Below, piece by piece: positions 1 through 13,415 of a stretch of 64,000 nt of DNA (position 1 is its first letter; the number at the start of each line of letters is the position of its first letter). The notes under the pieces are model-generated. The model ran no database searches. It saw only the letters and a list, made by a program, of their open reading frames with translations, and was not told the origin of the DNA. Location of the stretch: the NCBI GenBank assembly GCA_902616595.1, contig CACMTJ010000005.1, positions 1 to 64,000 on the forward strand, given 5' to 3'. Made by a program: the position numbers and the translations under genes. This DNA is from an uncultured Prochlorococcus sp. GTDB lineage: Bacteria > Cyanobacteriota > Cyanobacteriia > PCC-6307 > Cyanobiaceae.

Positions 1-332
1 TTCCAGTAGAAAATATCTTTAATTAAATCGCTTCCAATAACAAAATCTAAATTATTTAATTCATAAATTCTTTTACATTTTTTAATTGACTCTACTGCCC
101 ATTGGCTACTAACACTTTGATTAAATAAAATTTTAGGATTATCCAAATCTTTAATAAGAGTTTTTAATAAATGGCTACGAATTGAGATATCCTCTTTGTG
201 ATTTTTGTTAGGGTTATTACTAACATAACCAATTGTAAAAGCATATATTTTGGATAATTCTTCAAGTATTTTTTTATGTCCAATGGTAGGCGGATCTGCA
301 CTGGTACCGAATAATGCAATACTTTTTCCCAT
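1..332 (-). CDS. nadD: Nicotinate-nucleotide adenylyltransferase, N-terminal part
   Basis: Partial gene running off the left edge; about 110 codons are visible from an ATG at 330-332. NadD adenylylates nicotinate mononucleotide in NAD synthesis. The N-terminus reads GTSADPPTIGH (residues 9-19), the nucleotidyltransferase signature in which TIGH stands for the (H/T)xGH motif, and near the visible end FVIGSDLIKDI matches the family's conserved GxDL segment. Stop of the next gene upstream lies only 8 bases away, so the two are probably co-transcribed leftward. The family call is firm; the C-terminus cannot be judged. Confidence 0.85.
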   Translation of the reverse strand, partial: MGKSIALFGTSADPPTIGHKKILEELSKIYAFTIGYVSNNPNKNHKEDISIRSHLLKTLIKDLDNPKILFNQSVSSQWAVESIKKCKRIYELNNLDFVIGSDLIKDIFYW

Positions 333-340
333 TTAATTTT

Positions 341-1582
341 TTAAGGCAAAATGCTAACAAAATTATTATTTAAATTTCTATTTGAAAAATAAATATTTAT
401 GTGTTTTAAAATCTCTGGGTCATTAAAAGTTATATTTTTGATCAGAATAGCGGGTTCTATAAAAGAGGCTTTGCTTCTTATAAGTATCTCTTTTGCGGCT
501 AATTTCCCTAGGATTTTTGTAGATTTTACCGCGATTGCTGCTTGAATAATTGCTATGGGTCCATAGGGTAATAATGAAAGCCCATTAGTAAAAGGTGCTG
601 TTAATAGAATTACTTTCTTGATAAGGTTGAAAGAGGTATTTATGCCGACTTGAGTAACTCCCAAACATAAATTATTAATGGATATATTCTTAAATATTTT
701 TCTTGTAGATTCACCTTTCAACTTTAATCCGTAAATTTTACTTAATTCGCTAATCAATGCAGTATCTAGTGCGAAACTACCAGCAACATCAAATAAAATA
801 AAAGGATTAAGAGCTACTGCGGATGCCTTTATAGTAGAAAATTTACCAATAGTTGATTGAGCTAATTTCTGTCTTCTTTTCAATCTTTGCTCTTTTATTT
901 GCAGAAATAATTTGTCAGCCAATTGAATAGAATTTAGTGTTAACAGCATCTCACCAAATTGATTTATAAATTTTGTTAAGTAATTTTTAAGATTGTTTTC
1001 ATTATTGATAATTATTGGAATATTTAAATCTTTTGGAAGCTTAAACTTTAAATTTTCAATTATTTCTTGTAATTCATTTTTATTATATAGATCGATTTTG
1101 TTTAAAATTAGAATAATTTTTTTCCCATTTTTTATAAAAGAGTTGATTTCGCTTAACTCATTTCTATTTAAATCTCCCGAAACTATAAATAAAATAAGGT
1201 CTGAATGATTTATATAAGAGTAAATTTTATCTGAGAATTTAATATTGCAGAAATCAAATCCTGGAGAATCTAGTAACTCTAAACTTTTGAGTGTTGGATC
1301 TTTAAGAGTCCAAGTTTCCGATTGTATTTCTTTTGTAGTCCCATTAATAATATCTGTTTTGAATATGTTTTTTTTTATTAAAGAATTTAAAACAGATGAT
1401 TTTCCTACACCTGATTTGCCATATGCGCCAATTCTTATTTTTTTTTCTTTGAGTCTTAAAAGTTGTTGATTAAAAGAAATTATTTCTTTATTAAGAAAAC
1501 TTTTTTCATAATTGGTAAGATCAACAGTCTCCCACCATTTCTTTAAAAGTAAATAATTTTCTTTAATAGTAAATTGTTTCAT
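341..1582 (-). CDS. Era/YcjF-like GTPase with hydrophobic C-terminal domain (DUF697 type)
   Basis: 413-residue GTP-binding protein. Visible G motifs are the P-loop GKSGVGKS (55-62), G3 DSPG (105-108) and G4 NKID (161-164). Residues about 240-380 are hydrophobic, with several possible membrane-associated helices, as in the DUF697/YcjF-type GTPases of cyanobacteria. The start ATG overlaps the stop of the upstream CNNM-like gene by four bases (ATGA), and nadD follows after 8 bases, so this is an operon. Cellular role is not known; membrane-related GTP switch is inference. Confidence 0.8.
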   Translation of the reverse strand: MKQFTIKENYLLLKKWWETVDLTNYEKSFLNKEIISFNQQLLRLKEKKIRIGAYGKSGVGKSSVLNSLIKKNIFKTDIINGTTKEIQSETWTLKDPTLKSLELLDSPGFDFCNIKFSDKIYSYINHSDLILFIVSGDLNRNELSEINSFIKNGKKIILILNKIDLYNKNELQEIIENLKFKLPKDLNIPIIINNENNLKNYLTKFINQFGEMLLTLNSIQLADKLFLQIKEQRLKRRQKLAQSTIGKFSTIKASAVALNPFILFDVAGSFALDTALISELSKIYGLKLKGESTRKIFKNISINNLCLGVTQVGINTSFNLIKKVILLTAPFTNGLSLLPYGPIAIIQAAIAVKSTKILGKLAAKEILIRSKASFIEPAILIKNITFNDPEILKHINIYFSNRNLNNNFVSILP

Positions 1583-2562
1583 GATTTATTTTTCCACCAA
1601 CCGGCTAATACAGATAACACAGCTTCTGCTCCAATAATTCCCACGAATCCTCCGAATTCATCTACTACTACTTTCACTCCTTTATGATTCTTGTCAAATT
1701 TAGTTAATAATTGATCTGCTTTAATCATTTCGGGAATGTAGTCTACAGGTTCGCAAATTTCTGATAATAATTTTTTATTTTCACCATTAATTAATTCTGC
1801 CAACATTTTTTCACGCTTTACTACCCCTTGTATTTTGTCAACTTTATCTCCCAAAATAACCCACCATGTGGAACTGTCAGACATTACAAGTTTTGAAATT
1901 TCACCAAGATTTGAAGACCCATCAAGACAAGGTGCCGAAACCCTAGGGGTCATTAAGTCTTTAGCTTTTAAATCATTTAATTGAAAAACCTTAAATATCA
2001 TTGCTGCCTCATCAGCTTCTATAAAACCTTTCTGACTTCCAATTTTTGCCATTTGTCTGATTTCTTCTTCATCAGTTGAAATTTCATTTTCTGCTGTAAT
2101 AACTGGAAATATTTGTTCGATTAATATTAAGAATGGCCTCATCAAAGAATTTAATATTCTCAAGATAGGAACCGATAATAATGCTATTTGAATAGAAAAT
2201 CTTGTGCCAAGAGCTTTGGGTAGTACTTCTCCTACTAAAACAACTAGTATGTAAAAAGCTATTGAAAAAAGGGTTAAACCAAAACTGCTATTAATTACAA
2301 ATGCTCCGTATACTCCCAAAATAAGACTACCAATAATATTAAATCCATTATTAGTAATGGTGATTACAGTTAACGTCCGACCAAGATGTTTTCTAAGTTT
2401 TAGAAGTTGGTTCGCAGAACTTTTTGGTTTTTGTCTAGAGGCAATTTCTAAAATTCTAATTGAATTTACAGCTAAAAAAGCTGCTTCTACTCCCGAACAA
2501 CATGCTGATCCAATTAAAATAATTAATATAAGTAAAATTAAACCGTAAACACTTGGTTCCAT
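1579..2562 (-). CDS. CNNM/hemolysin-C-like membrane protein (DUF21 plus CBS domains)
   Basis: 327 residues. The N-terminal half (about 5-150) has three to four membrane helices typical of the DUF21/CNNM transmembrane domain. It is followed by an acidic linker (ENEISTDEEEIRQM near 160) and a CBS-pair region (about 200-310, with DLMTPRVS and GVVKREKML). Family members are implicated in Mg/Co transport or efflux; older annotations call them hemolysins. It lacks the C-terminal CorC/HlyC domain of longer relatives. It overlaps the downstream GTPase start by four bases, so translation is probably coupled. Confidence 0.8.
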   Translation of the reverse strand: MEPSVYGLILLILIILIGSACCSGVEAAFLAVNSIRILEIASRQKPKSSANQLLKLRKHLGRTLTVITITNNGFNIIGSLILGVYGAFVINSSFGLTLFSIAFYILVVLVGEVLPKALGTRFSIQIALLSVPILRILNSLMRPFLILIEQIFPVITAENEISTDEEEIRQMAKIGSQKGFIEADEAAMIFKVFQLNDLKAKDLMTPRVSAPCLDGSSNLGEISKLVMSDSSTWWVILGDKVDKIQGVVKREKMLAELINGENKKLLSEICEPVDYIPEMIKADQLLTKFDKNHKGVKVVVDEFGGFVGIIGAEAVLSVLAGWWKNKS

Positions 2563-2636
2563 TAAAGTAGATTAGGTACTAAATCTGTTTTAATTCATTC
2601 TTCCATTTTTTTTAAAAACACGCCAATACACAATTT

Positions 2637-3962
2637 ATGTTTGAACCTGACCATAAAATTTTTGAAGAAAGAAGAGAAATTTTCCTAAATAAATTAGATG
2701 GAAAAGCTGCTATTATCCCTGGAGCTAATCTTGTAAAACATCATGCCGATTGTGAATACCCTTTTAGGCAAGATAGTAATTTTTGGTATTTAACTGGTTT
2801 TGATGAGCCGGATGCAATTGCTCTTTTCTTGTCGCATAAGCCAAAGGGAGAGAGATTTATTATGTTTGTCGCTCCCAAAGATGTTGTAAGTGAAGTCTGG
2901 CATGGCTTTAGATGGGGTTTAGAAGGCGCAGAAAAAGAGTTTAAGGCTGACAAGGCTCACTCAATAACCGAATTAAGAGATTTACTTCCAGGTTATATAA
3001 ATGGTTCCGATGAACTTTTTTTTTCAATAGGTAAGTATCCATTAATTGAGAAAATAGTACTCGAGATATTTTCACAACAAATCGACAATCGCTCAAGATT
3101 AGGAATTGGTGCAAATTCTATAAAATCTCCAGAAATTTATTTAAATGAGATGAGATTAATTAAAAGTGAATTTGAAATTAAGAGAATGAGAGAAGCTATA
3201 CAAATTTCAGCAGAAGCTCACGAACTAGTAAGAGAATCTATCTCATCAAAGAAAAATGAAAGGCAAATTCAGGGTCTTCTAGAGGGATTTTTTTTGGAAA
3301 AAGGTGCCAGAGGACCTGCATATAATTCTATTGTTGCTTCAGGAGATAATGCATGTATTTTGCATTACACTTCGAATAACTCACCCTTAAAGAAGGAAGA
3401 TTTATTGTTGGTAGATGCTGGCTGCTCACTAACTGATTATTACAATGGAGACATAACGAGAACCATCCCTATAGGTGGAAAATTTTCTAAAGAGCAAAAA
3501 GCAATCTATGAAATTGTATTAAGTGCTCAGAAAAATGCAATTAAAAGTGCTGTGGAGGGATCTAATTCTAGTTCTGTTCATAATGTTGCCTTAACAATTC
3601 TGATAGAAGGATTAAAAGAAATTGGTTTATTGTCTGGCAGTACTGAGGAGATAATTGACAATCAATCTTATAAACATCTTTATATGCATAGAACTGGACA
3701 CTGGCTCGGTTTAGATGTTCATGATGTTGGAGCTTACAGAATGGGAGACTATGAAGTGCCATTACAGAATGGAATGATTCTTACAGTAGAACCCGGGATT
3801 TATATCAGTGATAGGATTCCAGTCCCTAAGGGACAGCCTCTAATTGACGAGAAATGGAAAGGTATAGGGATAAGAATAGAAGATGATGTCCTGGTCAAAG
3901 ATTCAAACCCAGAAGTTCTAAGTATTGCGGCATTAAAAGAAATTTCTGATTTAGAATTTTAA
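2637..3962 (+). CDS. pepP: Xaa-Pro aminopeptidase (M24B)
   Basis: 441 residues, usual length for PepP, which removes N-terminal residues ahead of proline. The N-terminal half is the AMP_N domain (DSNFWYLTGFDEPDA around 45-60). The catalytic pita-bread domain shows the five metal ligands: Asp in LLVDAG (about 260), Asp in GDITRT (about 271), His in HRTGHWLGLDVHD (about 351-362), Glu in TVEPGIY (about 384) and Glu in IRIEDD (about 413). Transcribed divergently from the CNNM-like gene with a 74-base shared upstream region. Confidence 0.93.
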   Translation: MFEPDHKIFEERREIFLNKLDGKAAIIPGANLVKHHADCEYPFRQDSNFWYLTGFDEPDAIALFLSHKPKGERFIMFVAPKDVVSEVWHGFRWGLEGAEKEFKADKAHSITELRDLLPGYINGSDELFFSIGKYPLIEKIVLEIFSQQIDNRSRLGIGANSIKSPEIYLNEMRLIKSEFEIKRMREAIQISAEAHELVRESISSKKNERQIQGLLEGFFLEKGARGPAYNSIVASGDNACILHYTSNNSPLKKEDLLLVDAGCSLTDYYNGDITRTIPIGGKFSKEQKAIYEIVLSAQKNAIKSAVEGSNSSSVHNVALTILIEGLKEIGLLSGSTEEIIDNQSYKHLYMHRTGHWLGLDVHDVGAYRMGDYEVPLQNGMILTVEPGIYISDRIPVPKGQPLIDEKWKGIGIRIEDDVLVKDSNPEVLSIAALKEISDLEF

Positions 3963-4016
3963 AATTTGACTTATCTAGTTTATAGATTTATTTTTTATTA
4001 AGTTTAAAGCTCAAAA

Positions 4017-4175
4017 ATGAATAATTCTGATTCATATGATTCAAAACTCTCTCAAGCAAGAGGCTTAGCTAGTCAGCTTGGCATGTTCGCGGAAGAAAAT
4101 GATATCCCTAAAGATCTTTGGGATTCTTTGGAAGCTACTATTTATGACTTTTATGAAGTATCTCATGATAGATAA
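4017..4175 (+). CDS. Small conserved-looking acidic protein
   Basis: 52 residues from ATG at 4017, 54 bases after pepP on the same strand. Soluble and acidic (SQLGMFAEENDIPKDLWDSL near residues 20-39), with no membrane segment and no recognised domain. Codon use resembles its neighbours and it fills the gap before the psrp-3 gene, so it is probably real. Function unknown. Confidence 0.6.
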   Translation: MNNSDSYDSKLSQARGLASQLGMFAEENDIPKDLWDSLEATIYDFYEVSHDR

Positions 4176-4282
4176 AATTCCTATTTCGAAAGTATCAATA
4201 ACTAAAATCAAGAAATTTTTGAATAAATCAATCAAAATGTGACTATAAACTGATAAATTATTTATTAAACATAAATAAGTGA

Positions 4283-4759
4283 ATGACTTCATCAGATAAG
4301 TTAAATCAAAATTCAAAAGAAAAAAAGGAAAAAGTCAGTGATGCCCTAAAGGCCAAAAATTCTTCTCCTAATTCTGGAATGATGGGTGCTACAGCTGTAT
4401 TAGCAGCTGCCACCATTGATGAAGATGGAGTTCCTACTGGATATACTCCTAAACCTGATGAAGGAAGGTTCATAATTAAAGTATTATGGTTATCTGATAA
4501 TGTTGCTTTAGCAGTAGATCAAATAGTAGGTGGAGGCCCAAGCCCCCTTACCGCTTATTATTTTTGGCCAAGAGATGATGCTTGGGAAAAATTAAAAAGT
4601 GAATTAGAGAATAAAGGGTGGATTACAGATAACGAAAGAGTAGAAATATTGAATAAAGCTACTGAAGTAATAAATTATTGGCAAGAAGAAGGTAAAACAA
4701 AAAAATTAGAAGAAGCCAAAATAAAGTTCCCGGAAGTAACTTTTTGTGGAACCGCTTAA
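4283..4759 (+). CDS. PSRP-3/Ycf65 plastid-type 30S ribosomal protein
   Basis: 158 residues. The conserved Ycf65/PSRP-3 core is residues about 60-150: [34 protein letters not shown] and [13 protein letters not shown] are diagnostic. The family is found in cyanobacteria and plastids as an accessory protein of the small ribosomal subunit. The N-terminal 60 residues are a low-complexity, Lys/Ser/Asn-rich extension that many homologues lack, so a later start is possible, although this ATG is the first in frame. It converges on atpC with a 3-base gap. Confidence 0.88.
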   Translation: MTSSDKLNQNSKEKKEKVSDALKAKNSSPNSGMMGATAVLAAATIDEDGVPTGYTPKPDEGRFIIKVLWLSDNVALAVDQIVGGGPSPLTAYYFWPRDDAWEKLKSELENKGWITDNERVEILNKATEVINYWQEEGKTKKLEEAKIKFPEVTFCGTA

Positions 4760-4762
4760 GTA

Positions 4763-5167
4763 TTAATTCTTTGCAGCTTGAATTCTAGCCTCAGCCTTCG
4801 AAACCTCTTTCAAGGCCTTAATTTTCTCTGGATTTTTTTCATTTTCAGAAAATTTGCTAATTGCTAATTTTGCTTCTTTAAGATCTTGTTCAGCATTTTG
4901 AACATTAATCTCGGAACCTATTTCAGCATTATTTACTAAAACAATGACTTCATCTGATTCAATTTCAGCGAAGCCGCCCATTAGAGCTATTGATTTCCAC
5001 TGGGAATTCATTCTTACTCTTAAAACACCAATATCTATAGCAGTAACTAAAGATATGTGTCCTGGCAGTATACCAAGTTGACCTGTAGTGCTAGGAAGGA
5101 TTACTTCTTCAGCTTCGCCTTGATAAACATTTTTATTAGGAGCTAAAACTTTTAGAGAAATTGACAT
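4763..5167 (-). CDS. atpC: F1F0 ATP synthase epsilon subunit
   Basis: 134 residues, normal length. The beta-sandwich domain ([19 protein letters not shown] at the start; [14 protein letters not shown] around 25-38) and the C-terminal helical hairpin ([12 protein letters not shown]) are clear. Epsilon links the rotor to F1 and inhibits ATP hydrolysis. It follows atpD by 40 bases on the same strand. The beta-epsilon pair separate from the other atp genes is the cyanobacterial and chloroplast arrangement. Confidence 0.97.
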   Translation of the reverse strand: MSISLKVLAPNKNVYQGEAEEVILPSTTGQLGILPGHISLVTAIDIGVLRVRMNSQWKSIALMGGFAEIESDEVIVLVNNAEIGSEINVQNAEQDLKEAKLAISKFSENEKNPEKIKALKEVSKAEARIQAAKN

Positions 5168-5207
5168 TTATTTAAAATTATTGAAGGTTAAAAATATATC
5201 TAAGTAT

Positions 5208-6698
<1,491 letters not shown>

Positions 6699-6887
6699 TT
6701 AAACAGCTCATAATCCGAAAATACTACCACCTCATGGGTAGATTCGTTAAATGGGTTCGGCCACCCGCACAGTTTAAGTATGGTTTAATTGCCGCTTTGC
6801 AGATTATGTTGTTGATGATACGGATGGAGAATTTCTCTTTCCATTTTTATGGCGCAAAGCGTCTCAATTATGATCCTCCATTAATCT

Positions 6888-7199
6888 ATGGCAGCTGTTT
6901 CACTTACAGTCTCTACAGTAAAACCACTGGGAGATAGAATATTTATTAAAGTTTCCGCATCTGAGGAAAAAACTGCTGGGGGCATTCTTTTGCCTGATTC
7001 AGCTAAAGAAAAACCACAGGTTGGAGAAGTTGCTCAGGTGGGCCCTGGCAAACTTAATGACGATGGTTCTCGACAAACTCCTGAAGTGAGTATTGGCGAT
7101 AAAGTTTTGTACAGCAAATATGCTGGCACAGACATTAAATTGGGAGGAGATGAATATGTCTTGCTCTCTGAAAAGGATATTTTGGCTGTAGTAAGCTAA
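6888..7199 (+). CDS. groES: Co-chaperonin GroES
   Basis: 103 residues. It contains the mobile-loop region [19 protein letters not shown] (about 26-44) and the family pattern [12 protein letters not shown] near the start. It caps the GroEL ring. The start ATG (6888) gives [17 protein letters not shown], matching the usual cyanobacterial N-terminus. groEL follows after 51 bases. No inverted repeat resembling the HrcA CIRCE site is visible upstream. Confidence 0.97.
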
Positions 7200-7223
7200 A
7201 AAATCTGTTTCAAAAATTATTAA

Positions 7224-8888
<1,665 letters not shown>

Positions 8889-8917
8889 CTAAAAAATAGT
8901 TATCTAATTAATTTTTT

Positions 8918-8949
8918 AAAGGGGGTCATTCTAAATGGTCCCTTTTTTA
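8918..8949. terminator. Bidirectional terminator between groEL and secG
   Basis: AAAGGG...CCCTTT stem with further AT and wobble pairs and an A-tract/T-tract on either side, placed between two convergent genes, so it can stop transcription from both strands. Confidence 0.85.
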
Positions 8950-8956
8950 TTCAACT

Positions 8957-9184
8957 TTATGAAATCCAACCAGCGCTGAGAATAATTGCAAGTGACAAAA
9001 ATATTACTAAAAAAGTCCAAGTTATTTTATTTAGAGAGGCTTCTGCACTACTTGCGCTGTTGAACATGGAGCTTCCACTGGCAGCTATGCCTCCCATCCC
9101 ATCACCTTTGGGACTATGAAGTAGAACTAGGAGAATGAGAAGAACCCCAGAAAATACCCATATCCAACTAATAATTTGAATCAT
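8957..9184 (-). CDS. secG: Preprotein translocase subunit SecG
   Basis: 75 residues with two membrane helices (about 5-23 and 52-72) joined by the family loop LLHSPKGDGMGGIAASGSSMFNS (residues about 20-42, signature GxGGxxxxG). SecG is the small accessory subunit of the SecYEG channel. It lies 22 bases after gpmI on the same strand, so the two probably form one transcript. Confidence 0.95.
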   Translation of the reverse strand: MIQIISWIWVFSGVLLILLVLLHSPKGDGMGGIAASGSSMFNSASSAEASLNKITWTFLVIFLSLAIILSAGWIS

Positions 9185-9206
9185 TGCTCAAAAATTTTTA
9201 TTAACT

Positions 9207-10829
9207 TTAAACGTGTTGAACCACCTTATTATAACCTTTTAATTCAATTTCTTGAATAAGTGATTTGCCGGTCATTTCACTTGGTATTGGGAGATTTAAT
9301 AATTGCAATAAAGTGGGAGCAATATCTGCTAAGCCAGCGTTTTCTCTTAAATTAATTTCATTCCCCATATTTGGTATTTTTCTTTTTTCACCTTCAATCA
9401 AAATTAATGGAACTTTATTTATTGTGTGTGCTGTCCATGGTTCTCCTTCAGATCCCTTCATTAACTCTGCGTTACCATGATCGGCTGTAATAACGATGCT
9501 TCCGCCCATTTCTCCAGTAGCATTAACTATTTGACCTACACATTTATCTACTTTTTCGATAGCTTTAATTGTTGCATCCATGTTGCCTGTATGACCAACC
9601 ATATCAGGATTAGCAAAATTGATTACAACAAAAGCATAATTCCCGCTTTTAATTGCTTTAGAGCAACTAATAGTTAATTCCTCGGCAGACATTTCGGGTT
9701 CCATATCATAAGTTGCGACTCTTGGAGATGGAATCAAATGTCTCTCTTCTCCAGGTAAAGGAATTTCAACTCCTCCATTGAAAAAGTATGTTACGTGAGG
9801 ATATTTTTCAGTTTCCGCGGTTCTATATTGTTTAAGTCCGTTTTCTGACACTATTTGGCCTATAAAATTGTTGAGTGATTCAGGAGGAAATGCAACTTTA
9901 ACGGGAAAATTAGGATCATATTGAGTAAAAGTAACGAAATTTAGATTTGGATAATTTTTTCTTTCAAAGTCTGAGAATTCTTTGGCAGAAAGGGATTTGA
10001 CTATTTGTCTTGCTCTGTCTGGACGAAAGTTAAAGCAAATCAAACTATCCCCATCCTTAAGATAGTTTTGAGAGATTCGTATAGGCTCTATAAATTCATC
10101 GGTTATGTTTTTGGCATAACTTTTTTCTATGTAATCCTTGGGAGTAATATTTGTTATTTGAATATCTGGATCAGTCAAATTAGAATATGCCTTTTCTGTT
10201 CTATCCCATAATAGATTTCTATCCATTATCCAGTATCTTCCGCATATGGAAGCTATTTCGCCTACGTTAAATTTTTTTATACATGATTCTATTTGATTTA
10301 GATATTTCGAGGCACTTTTTGCAGGAGTGTCTCTTCCATCGGTAATAATATGGATTGCAACTTTTTTAAGTTTATTATCAGATGCCCATTTTATTAAACC
10401 TAACAAATGATCAATATGACTATGAACTCCTCCATCTGAACACAATCCTGTGATATGCAAAGTAGAATTATTTTTCTTTAATGAATCCGCTATCTCTTTT
10501 AACTCATTTACTAAGCCTAATTGATTATTTTTTACAATATTAGAAATCCTTACAAGTTCTTGTTGTATTATTCTTCCCGAACCAATGGTAAGGTGCCCTA
10601 CCTCCGAATTGCCCATTTGTCCATCTGGGAGACCTACATCAGATCCACTAGCATTTATAAGGGTGTGGGGGTAAGCGTGCCACAACGAGTCCATGATTGG
10701 TGTACTAGCACTTTTTATAGCATTATCTGATTTTTCTTTTCGATATCCCCATCCATCTAGTATTGCGAGAACTACAGGGCTCTGAGGAGCACTTAATCTT
10801 TTTATATTTTTGCTGCTAATCTTTGACAT
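9207..10829 (-). CDS. gpmI: 2,3-bisphosphoglycerate-independent phosphoglycerate mutase
   Basis: 540 residues, normal length. Interconverts 3- and 2-phosphoglycerate in glycolysis. The alkaline-phosphatase-fold metal site is visible: DGWG with Asp25, the phosphoserine in MGNSEVGH (Ser75), HIDHL and TDGRDTPA in the transferase domain, and TADHGNAE with the second metal cluster near the C-terminus. Divergent from pyrR with 136 bases between them. Confidence 0.97.
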   Translation of the reverse strand: MSKISSKNIKRLSAPQSPVVLAILDGWGYRKEKSDNAIKSASTPIMDSLWHAYPHTLINASGSDVGLPDGQMGNSEVGHLTIGSGRIIQQELVRISNIVKNNQLGLVNELKEIADSLKKNNSTLHITGLCSDGGVHSHIDHLLGLIKWASDNKLKKVAIHIITDGRDTPAKSASKYLNQIESCIKKFNVGEIASICGRYWIMDRNLLWDRTEKAYSNLTDPDIQITNITPKDYIEKSYAKNITDEFIEPIRISQNYLKDGDSLICFNFRPDRARQIVKSLSAKEFSDFERKNYPNLNFVTFTQYDPNFPVKVAFPPESLNNFIGQIVSENGLKQYRTAETEKYPHVTYFFNGGVEIPLPGEERHLIPSPRVATYDMEPEMSAEELTISCSKAIKSGNYAFVVINFANPDMVGHTGNMDATIKAIEKVDKCVGQIVNATGEMGGSIVITADHGNAELMKGSEGEPWTAHTINKVPLILIEGEKRKIPNMGNEINLRENAGLADIAPTLLQLLNLPIPSEMTGKSLIQEIELKGYNKVVQHV

Positions 10830-10965
10830 ATTTAGATCAAATTCATTATTAACTGATCCAACCTTAAATCTAGCTTCAAACGTTACTCTTTAACAATTTA
10901 TATTTAACATAGTTAGCTTTTGCTAATTTATGAAAATATTAGATGAATTTTATTCTTGATAAATC

Positions 10966-11502
10966 ATGTCTAAGAAAACTAAAAAGATCGTAATACTTAA
11001 TGAAGTTGAGCTTAGAAAAACTATTTCGCGTTTAACTTCCGAAATTATCGAAAAAGTAAAGAAACTGGATAACCTTCTATTAGTCGGTATCCCGACTAGA
11101 GGAATTGAGCTGACCAAAGTGCTAGAAAAGGAATTATTCTCTAGAACAGGTTTAAGAGTTAAAAAAGGAACAATTGATCCAACTTTTTATAGAGATGACC
11201 AAAATAGAGTTGGAACTCGCCTAATGCAAGCTGCAGACATACCAACTCCAATTGAGAAACAAGAGATTCTTTTAATTGATGATGTAATTTACACAGGTAG
11301 AACAATTAGAGCTGCAATGGATGCTTTATATTCATGGGGCAGGCCCCAAAGAGTGATGTTATTAGTCATGGTAGATAGAGGTCATAGAGAATTACCTATT
11401 CAACCAGATTTTTGTGGTAAAAAAGTGCCAACTAGTAAAATTGAAAGTATTAGTCTACGTTTAAAAAATGTTGATAATGAAGAAGGAGTTTTTCTCGAAT
11501 AG
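10966..11502 (+). CDS. pyrR: PyrR bifunctional pyrimidine regulator / uracil phosphoribosyltransferase
   Basis: 178 residues, as expected. The PRPP-binding loop LLIDDVIYTGRTIRAA is at about 103-118. In Bacillus PyrR binds pyr mRNA and attenuates transcription; in cyanobacteria the RNA-binding role is not well established, so UPRTase activity is the safer reading. It ends 7 bases before the stop of the convergent Hsp70-like gene. Confidence 0.93.
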   Translation: MSKKTKKIVILNEVELRKTISRLTSEIIEKVKKLDNLLLVGIPTRGIELTKVLEKELFSRTGLRVKKGTIDPTFYRDDQNRVGTRLMQAADIPTPIEKQEILLIDDVIYTGRTIRAAMDALYSWGRPQRVMLLVMVDRGHRELPIQPDFCGKKVPTSKIESISLRLKNVDNEEGVFLE

Positions 11503-11509
11503 CTTGGTT

Positions 11510-13084
11510 TCAGAAGATATTACCTAAATTATATTCTCCTAAAAATTCATTTTTAATATCAAAACACTTAACTAATAAATCAGCATTTTTACTAATTTTA
11601 AAAAAAAGTTTTAAGTTGTCTTCTCCAATATTAGAGCTATTTTTTAATACTATTTTGAGAGGCTTTTTGTTCCATTTTATAGTTTCTTCTTCATTTTGAA
11701 CCTCTGATAACTTTGGCAATCCATTTTCGAAAATAACATCATATGCTCTTTCTTTTTGTGTCTCTCCAATTATTAATTCGAATATTTTCTGATTATTTTT
11801 ACTGGCTTGAAGGATCAGTTTAAAGGGTGTCTCTGTTGGCCATGTTTGACCTTTGCAAAAAATAGGATGCCAAAAGTGTTTTTGCTCTCTTTTGTTAAAT
11901 AATCTTATAGATAACCCTTTGTTTAATATGTCTTTAATTTTTACTCCCGGGGTCATTGCTAAAGCTCCCAAAGCTATTGATTCAATAGGGGGTGGTGATT
12001 TTATTTGAATTTTTGGAAATTTTTTTGTTATCCATTCTTTAATCAATGGTATTTGAGTTCCTCCACCAACCAAAACTATTGCATTTAAGTCTTCAACTGT
12101 GCAAAATTTACCTCTTGCTTGATTTAATAAATCTTTTAGTAAAGAGTTAAGGTGATTAAGAAAATTATTTTCAATAAGTATTTTCTCAAATATTTCTTTA
12201 TTAAGATAAAATTCACTTTCGTTATTTTTTTCAGTAAATAATTTTATTGGATATTTATTTTCATATTTGATCACAGATGAGCTTAGTTTACATTTTATTT
12301 TTTCTGCCTTAGAAAGATTATTAATATAATTGTTACCTGGAATAAAATAATCAACTATCCATTGATCAATATCTTTCCCACCAATTTTTGAACCTGTTTT
12401 TCCAATTATTTCAGCACACCTTATTTTTTGTTTTGAAATTGAACTTACATCATTACCTTTAAATTTTAATAATTCAGCTATTGGACCAGATTTTCCTTCT
12501 CCTCCCTCTATTTTGACTATATTCATATCGACTGTACTTCCTCCAATATCTAATGTCATAATTTTTGAGCCAAATGGTACATTTATTCCTAAACTTGCCG
12601 CAGTAGGCTCATCAACAAGGGCTATTTCATCTACAGATATTTCCTCGCAAAGGTTAACTAACCATTCTCTGTATCCCTTATATGTATCTATGGGGGCAGT
12701 TAAAACAAGTCTTTTGATCTTATACTTGTGCGGAATGTTTGCCCACAAAATTTGAAAAAATTTTTTGCCACATTCATTAGGGTTTAAAATATTTTTTTGG
12801 TTAATATTTTCAATAGAATTTCCAATTAATCTTTTAAAGTTCGCATGAAAAAATAAATCAGAATTTGAGTTATCCCTCATCTTTAGAGCACTAATACCAA
12901 TTTTTGTAATCTTTGAAGGTTCCTCAAACCAAACTGCTGAAGGAATAACTCCTGGGGATGATGTAATATTCGGTATTTCAACTAAAACAGAATCTATATC
13001 TTTTTGATCTTGAAAAGCAACAACAGTATTAGTGTTCCCTAAATCGATAGCAAGAGTTCCAGATAAACTTTCTTCCATATGCAA
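11510..13084 (-). CDS. Divergent Hsp70-family protein
   Basis: 524 residues. The actin-like ATPase fold is clear: LAIDLGNTNTVVAFQ (about 12-26) is the phosphate-1 motif, EPTAASLGI and LDIGGSTVDM (about 190-200) the phosphate-2 region, and AIVLVGGGTQIPLI (about 335-350) the adenosine motif. The C-terminal 150 residues do not look like a normal DnaK substrate-binding domain, and the protein is about 100 residues shorter than DnaK. It is a lineage-specific Hsp70 relative beside the core genes; its clients are unknown. Confidence 0.85.
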   Translation of the reverse strand: MHMEESLSGTLAIDLGNTNTVVAFQDQKDIDSVLVEIPNITSSPGVIPSAVWFEEPSKITKIGISALKMRDNSNSDLFFHANFKRLIGNSIENINQKNILNPNECGKKFFQILWANIPHKYKIKRLVLTAPIDTYKGYREWLVNLCEEISVDEIALVDEPTAASLGINVPFGSKIMTLDIGGSTVDMNIVKIEGGEGKSGPIAELLKFKGNDVSSISKQKIRCAEIIGKTGSKIGGKDIDQWIVDYFIPGNNYINNLSKAEKIKCKLSSSVIKYENKYPIKLFTEKNNESEFYLNKEIFEKILIENNFLNHLNSLLKDLLNQARGKFCTVEDLNAIVLVGGGTQIPLIKEWITKKFPKIQIKSPPPIESIALGALAMTPGVKIKDILNKGLSIRLFNKREQKHFWHPIFCKGQTWPTETPFKLILQASKNNQKIFELIIGETQKERAYDVIFENGLPKLSEVQNEEETIKWNKKPLKIVLKNSSNIGEDNLKLFFKISKNADLLVKCFDIKNEFLGEYNLGNIF

Positions 13085-13176
13085 TTATTTAAAACAATTA
13101 AGTTCTTTTTGTAATTTATGTTTTGAAATGGTCGAATAAATTGTAAAATACATCTTATAGTAAAAGATTTTTTTTA

Positions 13177-13413
13177 ATGAACATATCTAACAAAGCAGGA
13201 ATAGATTCTAATGATCTTGCAAAGAGAGGTGAGAGCTTAATAAGAAAATCAACTAATAGATATTTAACTACAGTGAAAATTGCTTTCAGAGCTAAACAAA
13301 GACGTTTTGATGATTTTGATGGCTTATTAGAAGAATCAACTATTAAACCTGTTCAAAGGTCAATTATTGAACTAAGTGATGAGCAAGATCAACCAGATTT
13401 ACTTCCAGGCTAA
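13177..13413 (+). CDS. rpoZ: RNA polymerase omega subunit
   Basis: 78 residues. Matches the cyanobacterial omega pattern: [18 protein letters not shown] (about 26-45, here beginning STNRY) followed by [21 protein letters not shown] and a short acidic tail. Omega assists assembly of the polymerase beta' subunit. Two bases separate it from the DUF1818 gene, so the pair is an operon, a common cyanobacterial arrangement. Confidence 0.93.
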   Translation: MNISNKAGIDSNDLAKRGESLIRKSTNRYLTTVKIAFRAKQRRFDDFDGLLEESTIKPVQRSIIELSDEQDQPDLLPG

Positions 13414-13415
13414 TT